A stretch of DNA of 64,000 bases. Origin: Sodalis sp. dw_96. Its GTDB lineage: Bacteria; Pseudomonadota; Gammaproteobacteria; Enterobacterales; Enterobacteriaceae. The stretch covers positions 1-64,000 of the forward strand of contig NZ_JAAVUT010000022.1 of assembly GCF_018449575.1 (NCBI RefSeq). Direction: 5' to 3'. A program made the translations under genes and the position numbers. Below are positions 54,530 to 62,891 of the stretch, one piece after another (position 1 is the first letter of the stretch; each line of letters opens with the position of its first letter). Below the pieces are notes generated by a model, which did no database searches, was not told the origin of the DNA, and saw only the letters and a list, made by a program, of their open reading frames with translations.

Positions 54530-55911
54530 CGGGTTTCTCCGGTAATGTTAAAAAAGGCCAGGTAAGGGCCCCGCTGCGCCAATCGCTGGACATAAAGCGC
54601 CAATTCCCGCATGTGATAATCTCCCCACATGGTGGCCTCGCCAAACGGAATATGATGGCCGGCGGGCACATAATCCCACCCGTTGGGCCGATGATACTGA
54701 CTGTGCAGAATCAGCCCCTGGTGATGCTCATCGCCGCTCAGATAAACATCGTTGAGCAGGGTTTGCAAAACCGTCAAACCCGCCTGGGTGTAGCGCTCAC
54801 CCGCGCCGTCGCCGCCCGCTTGCCGCCACGCGCCGTAGCGCAGCAGACCCTGGGCCGCGATGGCGGCGGCGGAGCTGTCCACCGGCTCGATATCATTGGC
54901 CGGATCGGAAACCACGCCATAGGGATCCGCCATCCGCGCCAATCCCGGCGCGCCGGTGTCCCAATAGGGAATACCGTCTACGGTGGTATGATCGATATAA
55001 AAATCGCACACCGCCTCCGCCGCCTTGTCCATCATGGCGAGCACCTCGGTTTTATCGTTAGCGGCGCCGAACGCCAACGGACTCAATTGCGCCATGTACT
55101 CCAGCAGTTCGGCGAAACCGCAGATGGCCCAGCTCAGGCCGCGAGTCCAGGTGGAAAACCCGGAATAACCTTGCTGAGTACCGACACAGCGGAAATCACC
55201 GTTCTTGATATTAAAAATGGCCTCATGGGCGGTCCGGCCGCGCAGGTCGTATATATCGCGCCCTTCGCCATAGAACAGGCAATAGCGGGCAGTGGTACGG
55301 GCATGGGCGACGGCCCGGTCCAAGAGTGAGACCACCCGATCTCCTTCGTCCTTCATGACATGTCCCAGACTATGGGCCGCCAGCAGGATGCGCAGGGTGC
55401 GCAGGGTATCGATAAACAGCGAATGCGGGCCGTTAAAGGAGTGGATATATCCTTGTCCGTCGCCAATGGAGGTCCAGCGATGGGCCTGCACCGCCCCGGA
55501 ACACCGTAGCGCCAGCCGGTAATAATCCAGCGTTCCCGGGTCGGCGGGTAAACGGCCCTCATGGATAAGCCGCAACAGATTGCCGTAGGTGCTGATTTGG
55601 TTGAAACCATGGTCGTGTACGCCGAAATGGGTAATATGCGTCGGCATCTCATGGCGGATGCGCTCAAGGGCCATGCGGAGGAAATATTCCTCGCCGGTGG
55701 CGTCGAATTGCAATACGGCGCTGCCGAACTCGAATCCCTGGGTCCAGTCCGTCCAGCCCTTGGCCTGGTAGCGGCCCGCCACGGTATGCACCGGCGCCCC
55801 CTGGGCGCGATCCATGGTGGCGTCTATGGAGCGGATTTTTACCGCCGAGAGGTCCCACATGCGCCGGATTGCCGGCAGCAGATCGACAGCGTTAACAGGT
55901 TTTATCTTCAT
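54526..55911 (-). CDS. GH88-like unsaturated glucuronyl hydrolase
   Basis: The 461-residue protein has the (alpha/alpha)6-barrel pattern of glycoside hydrolase family 88/105. WTQGFEFGSAVL is followed by HITHFGVHDHGFNQISTYGN with the conserved aspartate, DTLRTLRILLAAHSLG, QQGYSGFSTWTRGLSWAICGFAELL and a late GDYHMRELAL. Such enzymes release unsaturated uronic acids from oligosaccharides by hydrating the double bond. No signal peptide is present, so it acts in the cytoplasm. Its company (CoA-transferase, MaoC hydratase, shikimate dehydrogenase-like protein) is unusual for the family and suggests a different substrate. Confidence 0.8.
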   Translation of the reverse strand: MKIKPVNAVDLLPAIRRMWDLSAVKIRSIDATMDRAQGAPVHTVAGRYQAKGWTDWTQGFEFGSAVLQFDATGEEYFLRMALERIRHEMPTHITHFGVHDHGFNQISTYGNLLRLIHEGRLPADPGTLDYYRLALRCSGAVQAHRWTSIGDGQGYIHSFNGPHSLFIDTLRTLRILLAAHSLGHVMKDEGDRVVSLLDRAVAHARTTARYCLFYGEGRDIYDLRGRTAHEAIFNIKNGDFRCVGTQQGYSGFSTWTRGLSWAICGFAELLEYMAQLSPLAFGAANDKTEVLAMMDKAAEAVCDFYIDHTTVDGIPYWDTGAPGLARMADPYGVVSDPANDIEPVDSSAAAIAAQGLLRYGAWRQAGGDGAGERYTQAGLTVLQTLLNDVYLSGDEHHQGLILHSQYHRPNGWDYVPAGHHIPFGEATMWGDYHMRELALYVQRLAQRGPYLAFFNITGETR

Positions 55912-55940
55912 GGATGTCGCCTTTCCTTCTTATCTTGCCA

Positions 55941-56753
55941 TCAGGATTGCCGGATGCCGAAAAAGGCGCAGAATGCCTCCAGCTGCCCTTCGATCATCGG
56001 CCGTCCGTTCATCGCCCGGCAGCCGCACCGGCGCGCATGGGCCAGCAAGGGGGTCTCTTCCGGATGCATAATGATATCCACCACCCCGAGCGCCGGGTCG
56101 AATTCACCGAACGGCGCCGGCATGCCGTCGCCGGGACGCATACCCACCGGCGAGCAGTTCACCAGTAAATCGTAGCCGTCCGTCCCGGCGCTGTCGGTGG
56201 TCACTTCGGCGGGATGGCGGGGATAAAAGTGATTGATGCGGACCGCCAGTCCCTGCGCCAATGACTGCTGCGGATCGCACAGGGTGATGCGGTCCGCCCC
56301 CGCCGCCGCCAGGGCGACGGCCACGGCGGAACCGCCGCCGCCGGCCCCAAGCTGTTTGATGCGCTTGCCCGCTATGGAAAAGCCTTGTTTTTCCATGCCC
56401 CGCACCAGACCCTCTCCATCGAACATATCGCCGCTCCAGGTGCCGTCCGGCAGCGGGCGCATCACGTTGATGGCGCCCACCTGACCGGCCCGGGGGGAGA
56501 GGCTGTCCACCAGGGAGCAAGCCCTGACCTTATGGGGAACGGTGATCACCAGCCCGTCAAGATTGCGCAGGCTCATCAGTCCTTTCATGGTGGACTCAAA
56601 CCCTTCCTCGGCCACCTGGAAGGGTAATAACAGGGCATTGACCCCCCGCGCCCTGAAGATGCCGGTCATTAACTGCGGCGTTTTCACCTGGCTTATCGGG
56701 TCGCCGACGATGCCGAACAGACGGGTCGAGCCGTCAACAATGTTGTTTTCCAT
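55941..56753 (-). CDS. Shikimate dehydrogenase-like protein (catabolic paralogue)
   Basis: The 270-residue protein has an N-terminal shikimate-binding domain (GIVGDPISQVKTPQLM; VITVPHKVRA with the conserved Lys) and a C-terminal NADP-binding domain with GAGGGGSAVAVALAAAG. The usual substrate motif HSxSP is changed to QVKTP, so it is unlikely to be the biosynthetic AroE. Such paralogues often oxidise quinate or related cyclic hydroxy acids. The start overlaps the CoA-transferase stop: a GTG at 56756 gives GTGA and the ATG at 56753 gives TGATG. I prefer the ATG because GGGAG lies about 8 nt upstream. Confidence 0.83.
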   Translation of the reverse strand: MENNIVDGSTRLFGIVGDPISQVKTPQLMTGIFRARGVNALLLPFQVAEEGFESTMKGLMSLRNLDGLVITVPHKVRACSLVDSLSPRAGQVGAINVMRPLPDGTWSGDMFDGEGLVRGMEKQGFSIAGKRIKQLGAGGGGSAVAVALAAAGADRITLCDPQQSLAQGLAVRINHFYPRHPAEVTTDSAGTDGYDLLVNCSPVGMRPGDGMPAPFGEFDPALGVVDIIMHPEETPLLAHARRCGCRAMNGRPMIEGQLEAFCAFFGIRQS

Positions 56754-58357
56754 CACCGCTCTCCCTTGTCAAGCAGTGAGAGGCGGGGATGGTGGGGCCA
56801 GGATTGCCCGTCCAGCGCATCTTTCAGGTTCATCGGCCCCTCGCGGAACAGTCGGGAATCCATGGTTTTGAGTGTCGGCGAGATCTGCGGGCGAAACGCC
56901 ATATGCGCCAATACATCCCGTTCCAGATCGATGCCGGGGGCGATTTCTATCAGTTCCAGCGCGCCGTGCAGAGCGCGGAATACCGCCCTTTCGGTAACAA
57001 ACAGGGTGGTTTGGCCGCGCTCATTGGCAAAAGGTCCGCTGTAGGAGGTTTGCTGCAGCGCCGAGACGAACTTACGGTGGCTTCCCTCCTGGAGGATGCG
57101 CAGCTCTCCATCATCGCAGCGTACTTTCAGGCCGCCGGCGGTAAAGGTGCCGCCGAACACCATTTTTTTGGCGTTCTGGCTGATATTGATAAAACCACCG
57201 ACCCCGACTATCTTGTCGGCGAAGCGGCTGATATTCACATTGCCTTCGGCATCGATTTCCACGGCGGAAAGAAAGGCGATATCCAGGCCGCCGCCGTCAT
57301 AAAAGTCGAACTGATAGGGTTGATCGACAATGGCCGAATAGTTGCGGGCGGCGCCGGCATCCAGGCCTGAGGCGGGAGCTCCGCCGATAAGCCCCTGTTC
57401 ATTGGTCAGCACGATGTTGTGGAGAATGTCTTCCTCCGCCGCCACCAGGCCGATACCGGTGCAAATCCCTGAACCGACATTGCAGATGGCGCCGGTGCGC
57501 AGCTCCATGGCGCAGCGGCGTGCGATGATTTTACGTTCCGTCAGCGCCAGGGTGGGAAAGGCATCCAGCGGAATGCGCAGCTCGCCGCTATAGGCGAAAT
57601 CCTGTTGGGTTTGATAAGTCACCGGTTGGTCGGGTTCCACCACCACCAAGTCCACCAGCATGCCGGGAATTTTGACGCTTTTAGCCGGCAGAGTGCCCCG
57701 TTTCGCAATCCGTTTAACCTGCGCCACCACCAACCCGCCGCAGCGCCGGGTCGCCTGCGCCATGGACAGCATGTCGCCGAATATGGCTTCCTGTTCCATG
57801 GAAATATTGCCGTCTTCATCGGCGGTGGTGCCGCGCAAAAACACCATGTCGATGTTAAAGGGTTTATAGAACAGCCAGGATTTTCCTTCTATTTCGATCA
57901 GCTTGACTAAATCCTCTTTGCTGCAGGGACTTTGCCGGCCGCCTCCCAGACGGGGATCAACAAAGGTATGCAGGCCAACATGGGTGATAAGACCCGGGCG
58001 TCCTGCGGCAATTTCACGCATTAACTGCGATAACGCCCCCTGGGGCAGGGTATAGGCTTCAATCTCGTCCTTGAGCGCCAGTTGGGCCAGGGGCGGAGAA
58101 TCCACCAACGTGCCGCACACCACCCTCTTCAGTAATCCTTTATGGGCCAGGCGGGACGCGCCGCGAAAACTGCGGTCCCCCAATCCCACCGGGTGTACCG
58201 AGGTGATGCGACAGGGGGCACCGTTCGCCAGGAAGCGTTTTTCAACCGCCTCGATCAGCGCCTCCGGCACCGCATGCCCCGCGCCGGACCCTCCGATCAG
58301 CAGCGTGTCATCATCTTGCAGCAGGCCAGCGACCTCGGCTGCCGTTACGATTCGCAT
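56753..58357 (-). CDS. Acyl-CoA:acetate/3-ketoacid CoA-transferase (YdiF-like)
   Basis: The 534-residue protein fuses alpha and beta halves of a family-I CoA-transferase, as in YdiF. The N-terminal half has GGSGAGHAVPEALI. The catalytic glutamate is in LTNEQGLIGGAP (Glu320), and the second half has GGFINISQNAKKMVFGGTFTAGG. It moves CoA between acyl-CoA and a free carboxylic acid in the cytoplasm. It lies 51 bp after the MFS gene and is coupled to the shikimate dehydrogenase-like gene. Its role is probably to activate the imported acid. Confidence 0.88.
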   Translation of the reverse strand: MRIVTAAEVAGLLQDDDTLLIGGSGAGHAVPEALIEAVEKRFLANGAPCRITSVHPVGLGDRSFRGASRLAHKGLLKRVVCGTLVDSPPLAQLALKDEIEAYTLPQGALSQLMREIAAGRPGLITHVGLHTFVDPRLGGGRQSPCSKEDLVKLIEIEGKSWLFYKPFNIDMVFLRGTTADEDGNISMEQEAIFGDMLSMAQATRRCGGLVVAQVKRIAKRGTLPAKSVKIPGMLVDLVVVEPDQPVTYQTQQDFAYSGELRIPLDAFPTLALTERKIIARRCAMELRTGAICNVGSGICTGIGLVAAEEDILHNIVLTNEQGLIGGAPASGLDAGAARNYSAIVDQPYQFDFYDGGGLDIAFLSAVEIDAEGNVNISRFADKIVGVGGFINISQNAKKMVFGGTFTAGGLKVRCDDGELRILQEGSHRKFVSALQQTSYSGPFANERGQTTLFVTERAVFRALHGALELIEIAPGIDLERDVLAHMAFRPQISPTLKTMDSRLFREGPMNLKDALDGQSWPHHPRLSLLDKGER

Positions 58358-58408
58358 TGTTCTACTCCCCTCTAGTTTTCAATTCTTGCTGGTGGCCCCG
58401 CACATCAA

Positions 58409-59728
58409 TCAGGTATGCGATGAGAGGTGCCTGCCGAACCAGACGGCCACAAAGGTAAAAACACAGAACGCCATGAGATACCACATGACATAGGTGGGTT
58501 GGCCGCCGCCATAGGCCACCAGGGCGGTGGCGATGAACGGGGTGGGGCCGCCCACGATGGCTCCCGAGAGTTCCCGGCACATGGCGATGCCGGAGAAGCG
58601 GTAGCGGGTGGGGAAAAGATTGGCGAGAAACGCACCCTGGGCGCCGCCGGTACAGCCCCAGCTGACGGCATAAATGGTGCTCACGCCGATGGCGGCGAGC
58701 ACCACATTCTTGGTATCCACCAGATAAAACAGCGGATAAACCATCAGGGCGGCAAAGAAGGCGCCGAACATAAATATTTTGGCGCTGCCGTAACGATCCG
58801 AGAGATATCCGCCGATAGGGCCGGTAAACAGGGTACAAAACAGGGCAATAATCAGCACCAGCAGACCGTCGGTTTTGGACATGCCCAGGGTATTTATCAT
58901 GTAGCTCAGGGCGAAGGTATTAAGGATATAGGTCAGCGCCTGATGTCCTCCCATGGCGAAAAAACCGCACAGCACTTCTTTCGGACTATTTTTAAATAAT
59001 TCCGAAATAGGGATTTTTTTATCCTTTTGCTCCAGGCGCGCCTTTTCCATGGCGGCTTCATATTCGGGGGTTTCGTTTAATTTAAAACGGATATAGACCG
59101 CCACCGCGAATAACAATACCGAAATAAGAAAAGGGATGCGCCAAACCCATGACAGCAGAATGTCTTCCGGCACGGATGAAAACCCCAGGAAGGTCAGGGT
59201 AGCCACCAAAACGCCGAAATTGGTGGCGGTATTGGGAATGGAGGTATAAAAGGCCCGCCGGTTCAGCGGCGTATATTCCGCCACCAACGTCATGGCGCCG
59301 GCGAGTTCGGCGCCCGCGCCGAAGCCTTGCATCAGGCGCATCAGGATCAGTAACGCCGGGGCCAGTAGCCCGGCCTGCTCATAGGTGGGCAATAACCCCA
59401 CCCCCACGGTGGCGGCGCCCATGATGGAAACACACACGATCATCGCCGGTTTGCGACCGAACCGATCGCCGATATGGGAAATAACGATTCCCCCCAGCGG
59501 ACGAATGATAAAACCGATGGCAAAGGTGGCGAACGCCGCCAGAATGCCGCCCAGATGAGAGAGCTGGGGGAAGAACAGTTTATTGATTATCAAACCCGAT
59601 GCCGCGGCATAGAGACCGTAATCATACCATTCGATGATGGTACCGATGGTGGATGCAACAACCGCTTTTCGAATATTGGAATTATTATTAACTGTCAATT
59701 CTGTGGTTAGGGTCTGGGCACTTTGCAT
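58409..59728 (-). CDS. MFS transporter, metabolite:H+ symporter (MHS) type
   Basis: The 439-residue inner-membrane protein has 12 predicted membrane segments. The MHS signatures IGTIIEWYDYGLYAAASGLI, GGIVISHIGDRFGRKPAMI and GFGAGAELAGAMTLVAEYTP are present. Relatives (ShiA, KgtP, PcaT, ProP) import organic acids by proton symport. The position at the head of the coupled catabolic genes suggests it imports their starting substrate. Confidence 0.9.
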   Translation of the reverse strand: MQSAQTLTTELTVNNNSNIRKAVVASTIGTIIEWYDYGLYAAASGLIINKLFFPQLSHLGGILAAFATFAIGFIIRPLGGIVISHIGDRFGRKPAMIVCVSIMGAATVGVGLLPTYEQAGLLAPALLILMRLMQGFGAGAELAGAMTLVAEYTPLNRRAFYTSIPNTATNFGVLVATLTFLGFSSVPEDILLSWVWRIPFLISVLLFAVAVYIRFKLNETPEYEAAMEKARLEQKDKKIPISELFKNSPKEVLCGFFAMGGHQALTYILNTFALSYMINTLGMSKTDGLLVLIIALFCTLFTGPIGGYLSDRYGSAKIFMFGAFFAALMVYPLFYLVDTKNVVLAAIGVSTIYAVSWGCTGGAQGAFLANLFPTRYRFSGIAMCRELSGAIVGGPTPFIATALVAYGGGQPTYVMWYLMAFCVFTFVAVWFGRHLSSHT

Positions 59729-60081
59729 GGAATGTTCTCCTGCCGATGTTTATTAACACTTCCTTCCTTACATCTTAATAAGAAGATTGATTTTAGTAAT
59801 GGAACTCTGTCCATCTTTGCTTGCTGTATGGCAAAATCAAATCGGCAGTTTATGTAATTCACAATAAACCGCATTCTGGATAGCGATATCCAAAAAATTG
59901 TAAATTTAAAACCGACACAATAAATTAATTGGAAGATGTGCTCCTATTGGGTGGTTAATGCCAGGATAATTTATTTATCTTGGCGGATGATATTCAAAAC
60001 TTTAGGCTTTATCCCCGCGTGAAAAAGATATTTCCCGTGGGACAATGTTTCAATGATGCATTTTGATAAAGACTGTTATCT
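59729..60081. promoter_or_regulatory. AT-rich gap with the probable promoter of the MFS-led operon
   Basis: About 350 bp with no gene, AT-rich at 59740-60010. It separates the enoyl-CoA hydratase gene from the MFS gene on the same strand. It could contain a promoter for the latter, although read-through from the former is possible. Confidence 0.4.
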
Positions 60082-60852
60082 TTAATCCTCGGCGTATTTT
60101 GTCGGGCGCTTTTCGCCGAACGCGCTGGATCCTTCCTGATAGTTTCCCGCCGCAAAGCAAAGGCTGGTCAGCTCGTTTTCGTATTTCATTCCGGCTTCCA
60201 GAGGCATTGACAGTGCGGCGCGTACCGCCGCCTTCACGGATTGCACGGCGAGGGGACTGTAACCGGCCAGCTTCCGGCATAGTGCCCGCGCGGTTTCGTA
60301 CACGGCATCATCCTCCACCAGATACTCCACCAGCCCGAGAGAAAAAGCCTCTTTGGCATCGATGTGGTCGCCGGTTAACAGCAGGCGCATGGCCTGCCCA
60401 TAACCCACCAGGCGAGGCAGAAATTGCGAGGCGCCGCCACCGCCCACCCAGCCGCGGATCACTTCCGGAGCGCCGAACCTGGCACCGGTTCCGGCTACGC
60501 GCAGATCGGCGCCAAGCATGATTTCCAGCCCGCCTCCCAGTACCCAGCCCTGTAACGCCGCAACCACCGGTTTGCGCAGGCTGCGCAGGGTTGCGCCATA
60601 TTCCACGCGGTTGCGAAACGCCCAGGCGCTGTCATAACTTTCCAGGGATTTTAAATCGCTGCCGGCGCAAAATGCGCGTTCTCCCGCGCCACGCAGCAAC
60701 ACCACCCGCACCCCGTCATCTTTATCGATATCAGCGCAAATCCGGGCCAGGTCCTCGCTCATTTCCGGCGTTATGGCATTCATCTTTTCCGGGCGGTTGA
60801 TAATGATTTCGGCAATTGAATCATGCAGGTTCATGATAATATGATCCGTCAT
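60082..60852 (-). CDS. Enoyl-CoA hydratase/isomerase
   Basis: The 256-residue crotonase-fold protein has EIIINRPEKMNAI at the N-terminus, the oxyanion-hole region CAGSDLKSLES and QGWVLGGGLEIMLGADLRVAG with the first catalytic Glu. A second acidic residue is in RFGAPEVIRG. It should hydrate 2-enoyl-CoA or isomerise its double bond. ATG 60852 with GAGAGG upstream is preferred; an open frame of 32 codons precedes it. It leads the catabolic gene group and lies behind a region with three palindromes. Confidence 0.88.
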   Translation of the reverse strand: MTDHIIMNLHDSIAEIIINRPEKMNAITPEMSEDLARICADIDKDDGVRVVLLRGAGERAFCAGSDLKSLESYDSAWAFRNRVEYGATLRSLRKPVVAALQGWVLGGGLEIMLGADLRVAGTGARFGAPEVIRGWVGGGGASQFLPRLVGYGQAMRLLLTGDHIDAKEAFSLGLVEYLVEDDAVYETARALCRKLAGYSPLAVQSVKAAVRAALSMPLEAGMKYENELTSLCFAAGNYQEGSSAFGEKRPTKYAED

Positions 60853-61002
60853 GCTACTGACCTCTCGAATGACAAAAAGGTAATATGCGAATGGCAATGT
60901 ACGGGTGGCTATACTCGTATGGCCGGCCGTGGTTAACCGTTGTTTCACAAATGCCGCCTTGGTGTTCTAGTTATAATTTATTCCCAGTCCAATACAAGAA
61001 AA

Positions 61003-61074
61003 ACTTACTTTCATGTAAGTAAATAGTGATCCGGTTATCACTTTTTCATGTTTATAAAACTTACTGACTAGTAA
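61003..61074. promoter_or_regulatory. Three palindromes upstream of the enoyl-CoA hydratase gene
   Basis: ACTTAC-TTTCAT-GTAAGT (61003-61020), AGTGAT-CCGGTT-ATCACT (61025-61042) and TTACT-GACT-AGTAA (61061-61074) lie within 72 bp. The first and third share the half-site ACTTACT. They resemble TetR-type operators and sit about 150-220 bp before the hydratase start codon. Confidence 0.5.
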
Positions 61075-61200
61075 ATAAAAAATACCGGACGGAAAATCCG
61101 CGTGAGGTGGAATGCGGGGAACGTTCCGACAGCATGCCGCGATGGGATCGGGCATGACATAAAATGATTGCCGGCAACTGCTAAATCAAATTCTGTTTCT

Positions 61201-62856
61201 TCACCCTCCGGCCGCTGATTTTCGCTGCTGCAACAGGCGTATGCGGCTCATGGCCGCATGGTCGCCGGTGGCTTGGTGATACATGGCGGCGAGATCGGCT
61301 TTTAACAGGGTGCGGGCATCGCCGTTAAGATAGATCATATGTCCGGAAGGGTAATATTTTATCGTCAGGTTTTGGCGAATCGAGGCGGACAATAAGGGCA
61401 TTGCCAGCAAATCTGATTCGGTCTGGTAAAATGGCGTAACGAAGTCGTAATAGCCATTGGCCGACAGCACTTTCAGATCGACATTCAGGCTCATGGTGGC
61501 GGCGAGGTCGCCGGCGGTATAAAGAATCGGATTGCCTTTGCTATCGACGCCTTTTTCCGCGCCGGTGGGATCGGTGTGATGGAAATCCCAGTATTGAAAC
61601 GCCTGGTCGTTGAGATCGGTAAAGGCGGAGGTGGAGGTGTATTTGAGCTGGTCGTTCAGGTAGCTGTTCCACATGGCGGTGTAAGCACCGTTCACCGCGG
61701 TCATGGTAGGATCGTTGCCGCCGGAGTTCGGATCGATATCGGCGGCGATGCCGGTATTGACCGCCGTGACCCGGCCGTCATAGGAACCCAACGCCAGCCC
61801 CTGGGCTTGGAGCAGGGTCACCAGGAACAGCGAATTCCCTCGGCTGTTGTAGGCGCCCACATCGAGGCTCCAACCGATAAGGGTCTTACCGTCAATCCCC
61901 GTCAAGTCGCTGAGTTTTGCCACGATGGCGTCGTCCACCTTCGGAAAAGCCGCCAGCGCGGCGGCATATTCACCGCCGGCAAACGCTTTCGCCTGCTGCG
62001 CCACGGCGGCCGGGTCGGCCGGCCGCGGTTTGATGTCCAGTTTATTATGGTACCAGGCGTCGCAGGCGCAGGTGGGCAACAGGCCCACGGGCTGGCCGGC
62101 CTTGGCATAATCAAGAATCGAGGATTGCAGCGTGATACCGTTCAGGTCGACGCCGTCTTCATGCAACAGATAAGAAAGTACCGCGCTGCGGGCGGTACCG
62201 TAGGATTCACCAAATAAAAACTTAGGCGAATTCCAGCGATCGTTGGCGGTCAGATAACGTTTGATGAACTGGGCCAGGGAATGGGCATCCTGGTCAACGC
62301 CCCAAAAATCACGATTGCGGCGCGGCGTGATGGCCGCCGAATACCCGGTACCCACCGGATTGATAAAAACCAGATCGCTCAGGTCCAGCAGGCTGTCGCT
62401 ATTATCCTCAAGTTGATAAGGGGCGGGCGGGGTAAAATCAGGCATCGCCGTTTTGATGCGCTTTGGCGCAAAAGAACCCAATAAGACATAGACCGAAGAC
62501 GACCCCGGGCCGCCGTTATAAAAAAAGGTGACCGGGCGCTCCTCAGGCGCCTGCCCATCAAGAGTAAACGCCACATAGAAGATTTTTGCTTCCGGTTTGG
62601 AGCTGCTCGGGTCCACCGCCACCAGATGACCAGCCGTGGCGGTATAGGCCAGGGTTTTACCCCCTAATACCAGAGTATGGTGCGTGACGGCGGCATTTTC
62701 GCTGCTGTCGTCTACCCCATCGTCCGGACCGTTGCCATAAGCCACCGCATCAAAAAAAGGCAGATCGCTCTGTGCAGGGGCTGTCCCTTTGTTTCGGGCG
62801 TGGTTACCGGCGTCGCCTTGGTGATTGCCGTTAAGGTCTTTTTTATGTCCAGCCAT
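61201..62856 (-). CDS. Serine carboxypeptidase, peptidase family S10
   Basis: The 551-residue protein has the S10 marks. The oxyanion region is TFFYNGGPGSSS (residues about 110-121). The nucleophile Ser218 lies in FLFGESYGT. A catalytic Asp is in the GYYDFVTPF region and a His in YYPSGHMIYL. The fold removes C-terminal amino acids, usually at acid pH. The N-terminal 50 residues are polar with no signal peptide; export is therefore unclear. It starts 35 bp after the sedolisin gene on the same strand, suggesting one operon for protein digestion. Confidence 0.88.
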   Translation of the reverse strand: MAGHKKDLNGNHQGDAGNHARNKGTAPAQSDLPFFDAVAYGNGPDDGVDDSSENAAVTHHTLVLGGKTLAYTATAGHLVAVDPSSSKPEAKIFYVAFTLDGQAPEERPVTFFYNGGPGSSSVYVLLGSFAPKRIKTAMPDFTPPAPYQLEDNSDSLLDLSDLVFINPVGTGYSAAITPRRNRDFWGVDQDAHSLAQFIKRYLTANDRWNSPKFLFGESYGTARSAVLSYLLHEDGVDLNGITLQSSILDYAKAGQPVGLLPTCACDAWYHNKLDIKPRPADPAAVAQQAKAFAGGEYAAALAAFPKVDDAIVAKLSDLTGIDGKTLIGWSLDVGAYNSRGNSLFLVTLLQAQGLALGSYDGRVTAVNTGIAADIDPNSGGNDPTMTAVNGAYTAMWNSYLNDQLKYTSTSAFTDLNDQAFQYWDFHHTDPTGAEKGVDSKGNPILYTAGDLAATMSLNVDLKVLSANGYYDFVTPFYQTESDLLAMPLLSASIRQNLTIKYYPSGHMIYLNGDARTLLKADLAAMYHQATGDHAAMSRIRLLQQRKSAAGG

Positions 62857-62891
62857 ATATCCTCCTCACTTTTCCCCAACCACCACATCCC

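Noticed and set aside
55941-56753. Housekeeping aroE
   Set aside because: The substrate motif is altered and the gene is embedded in a catabolic operon.
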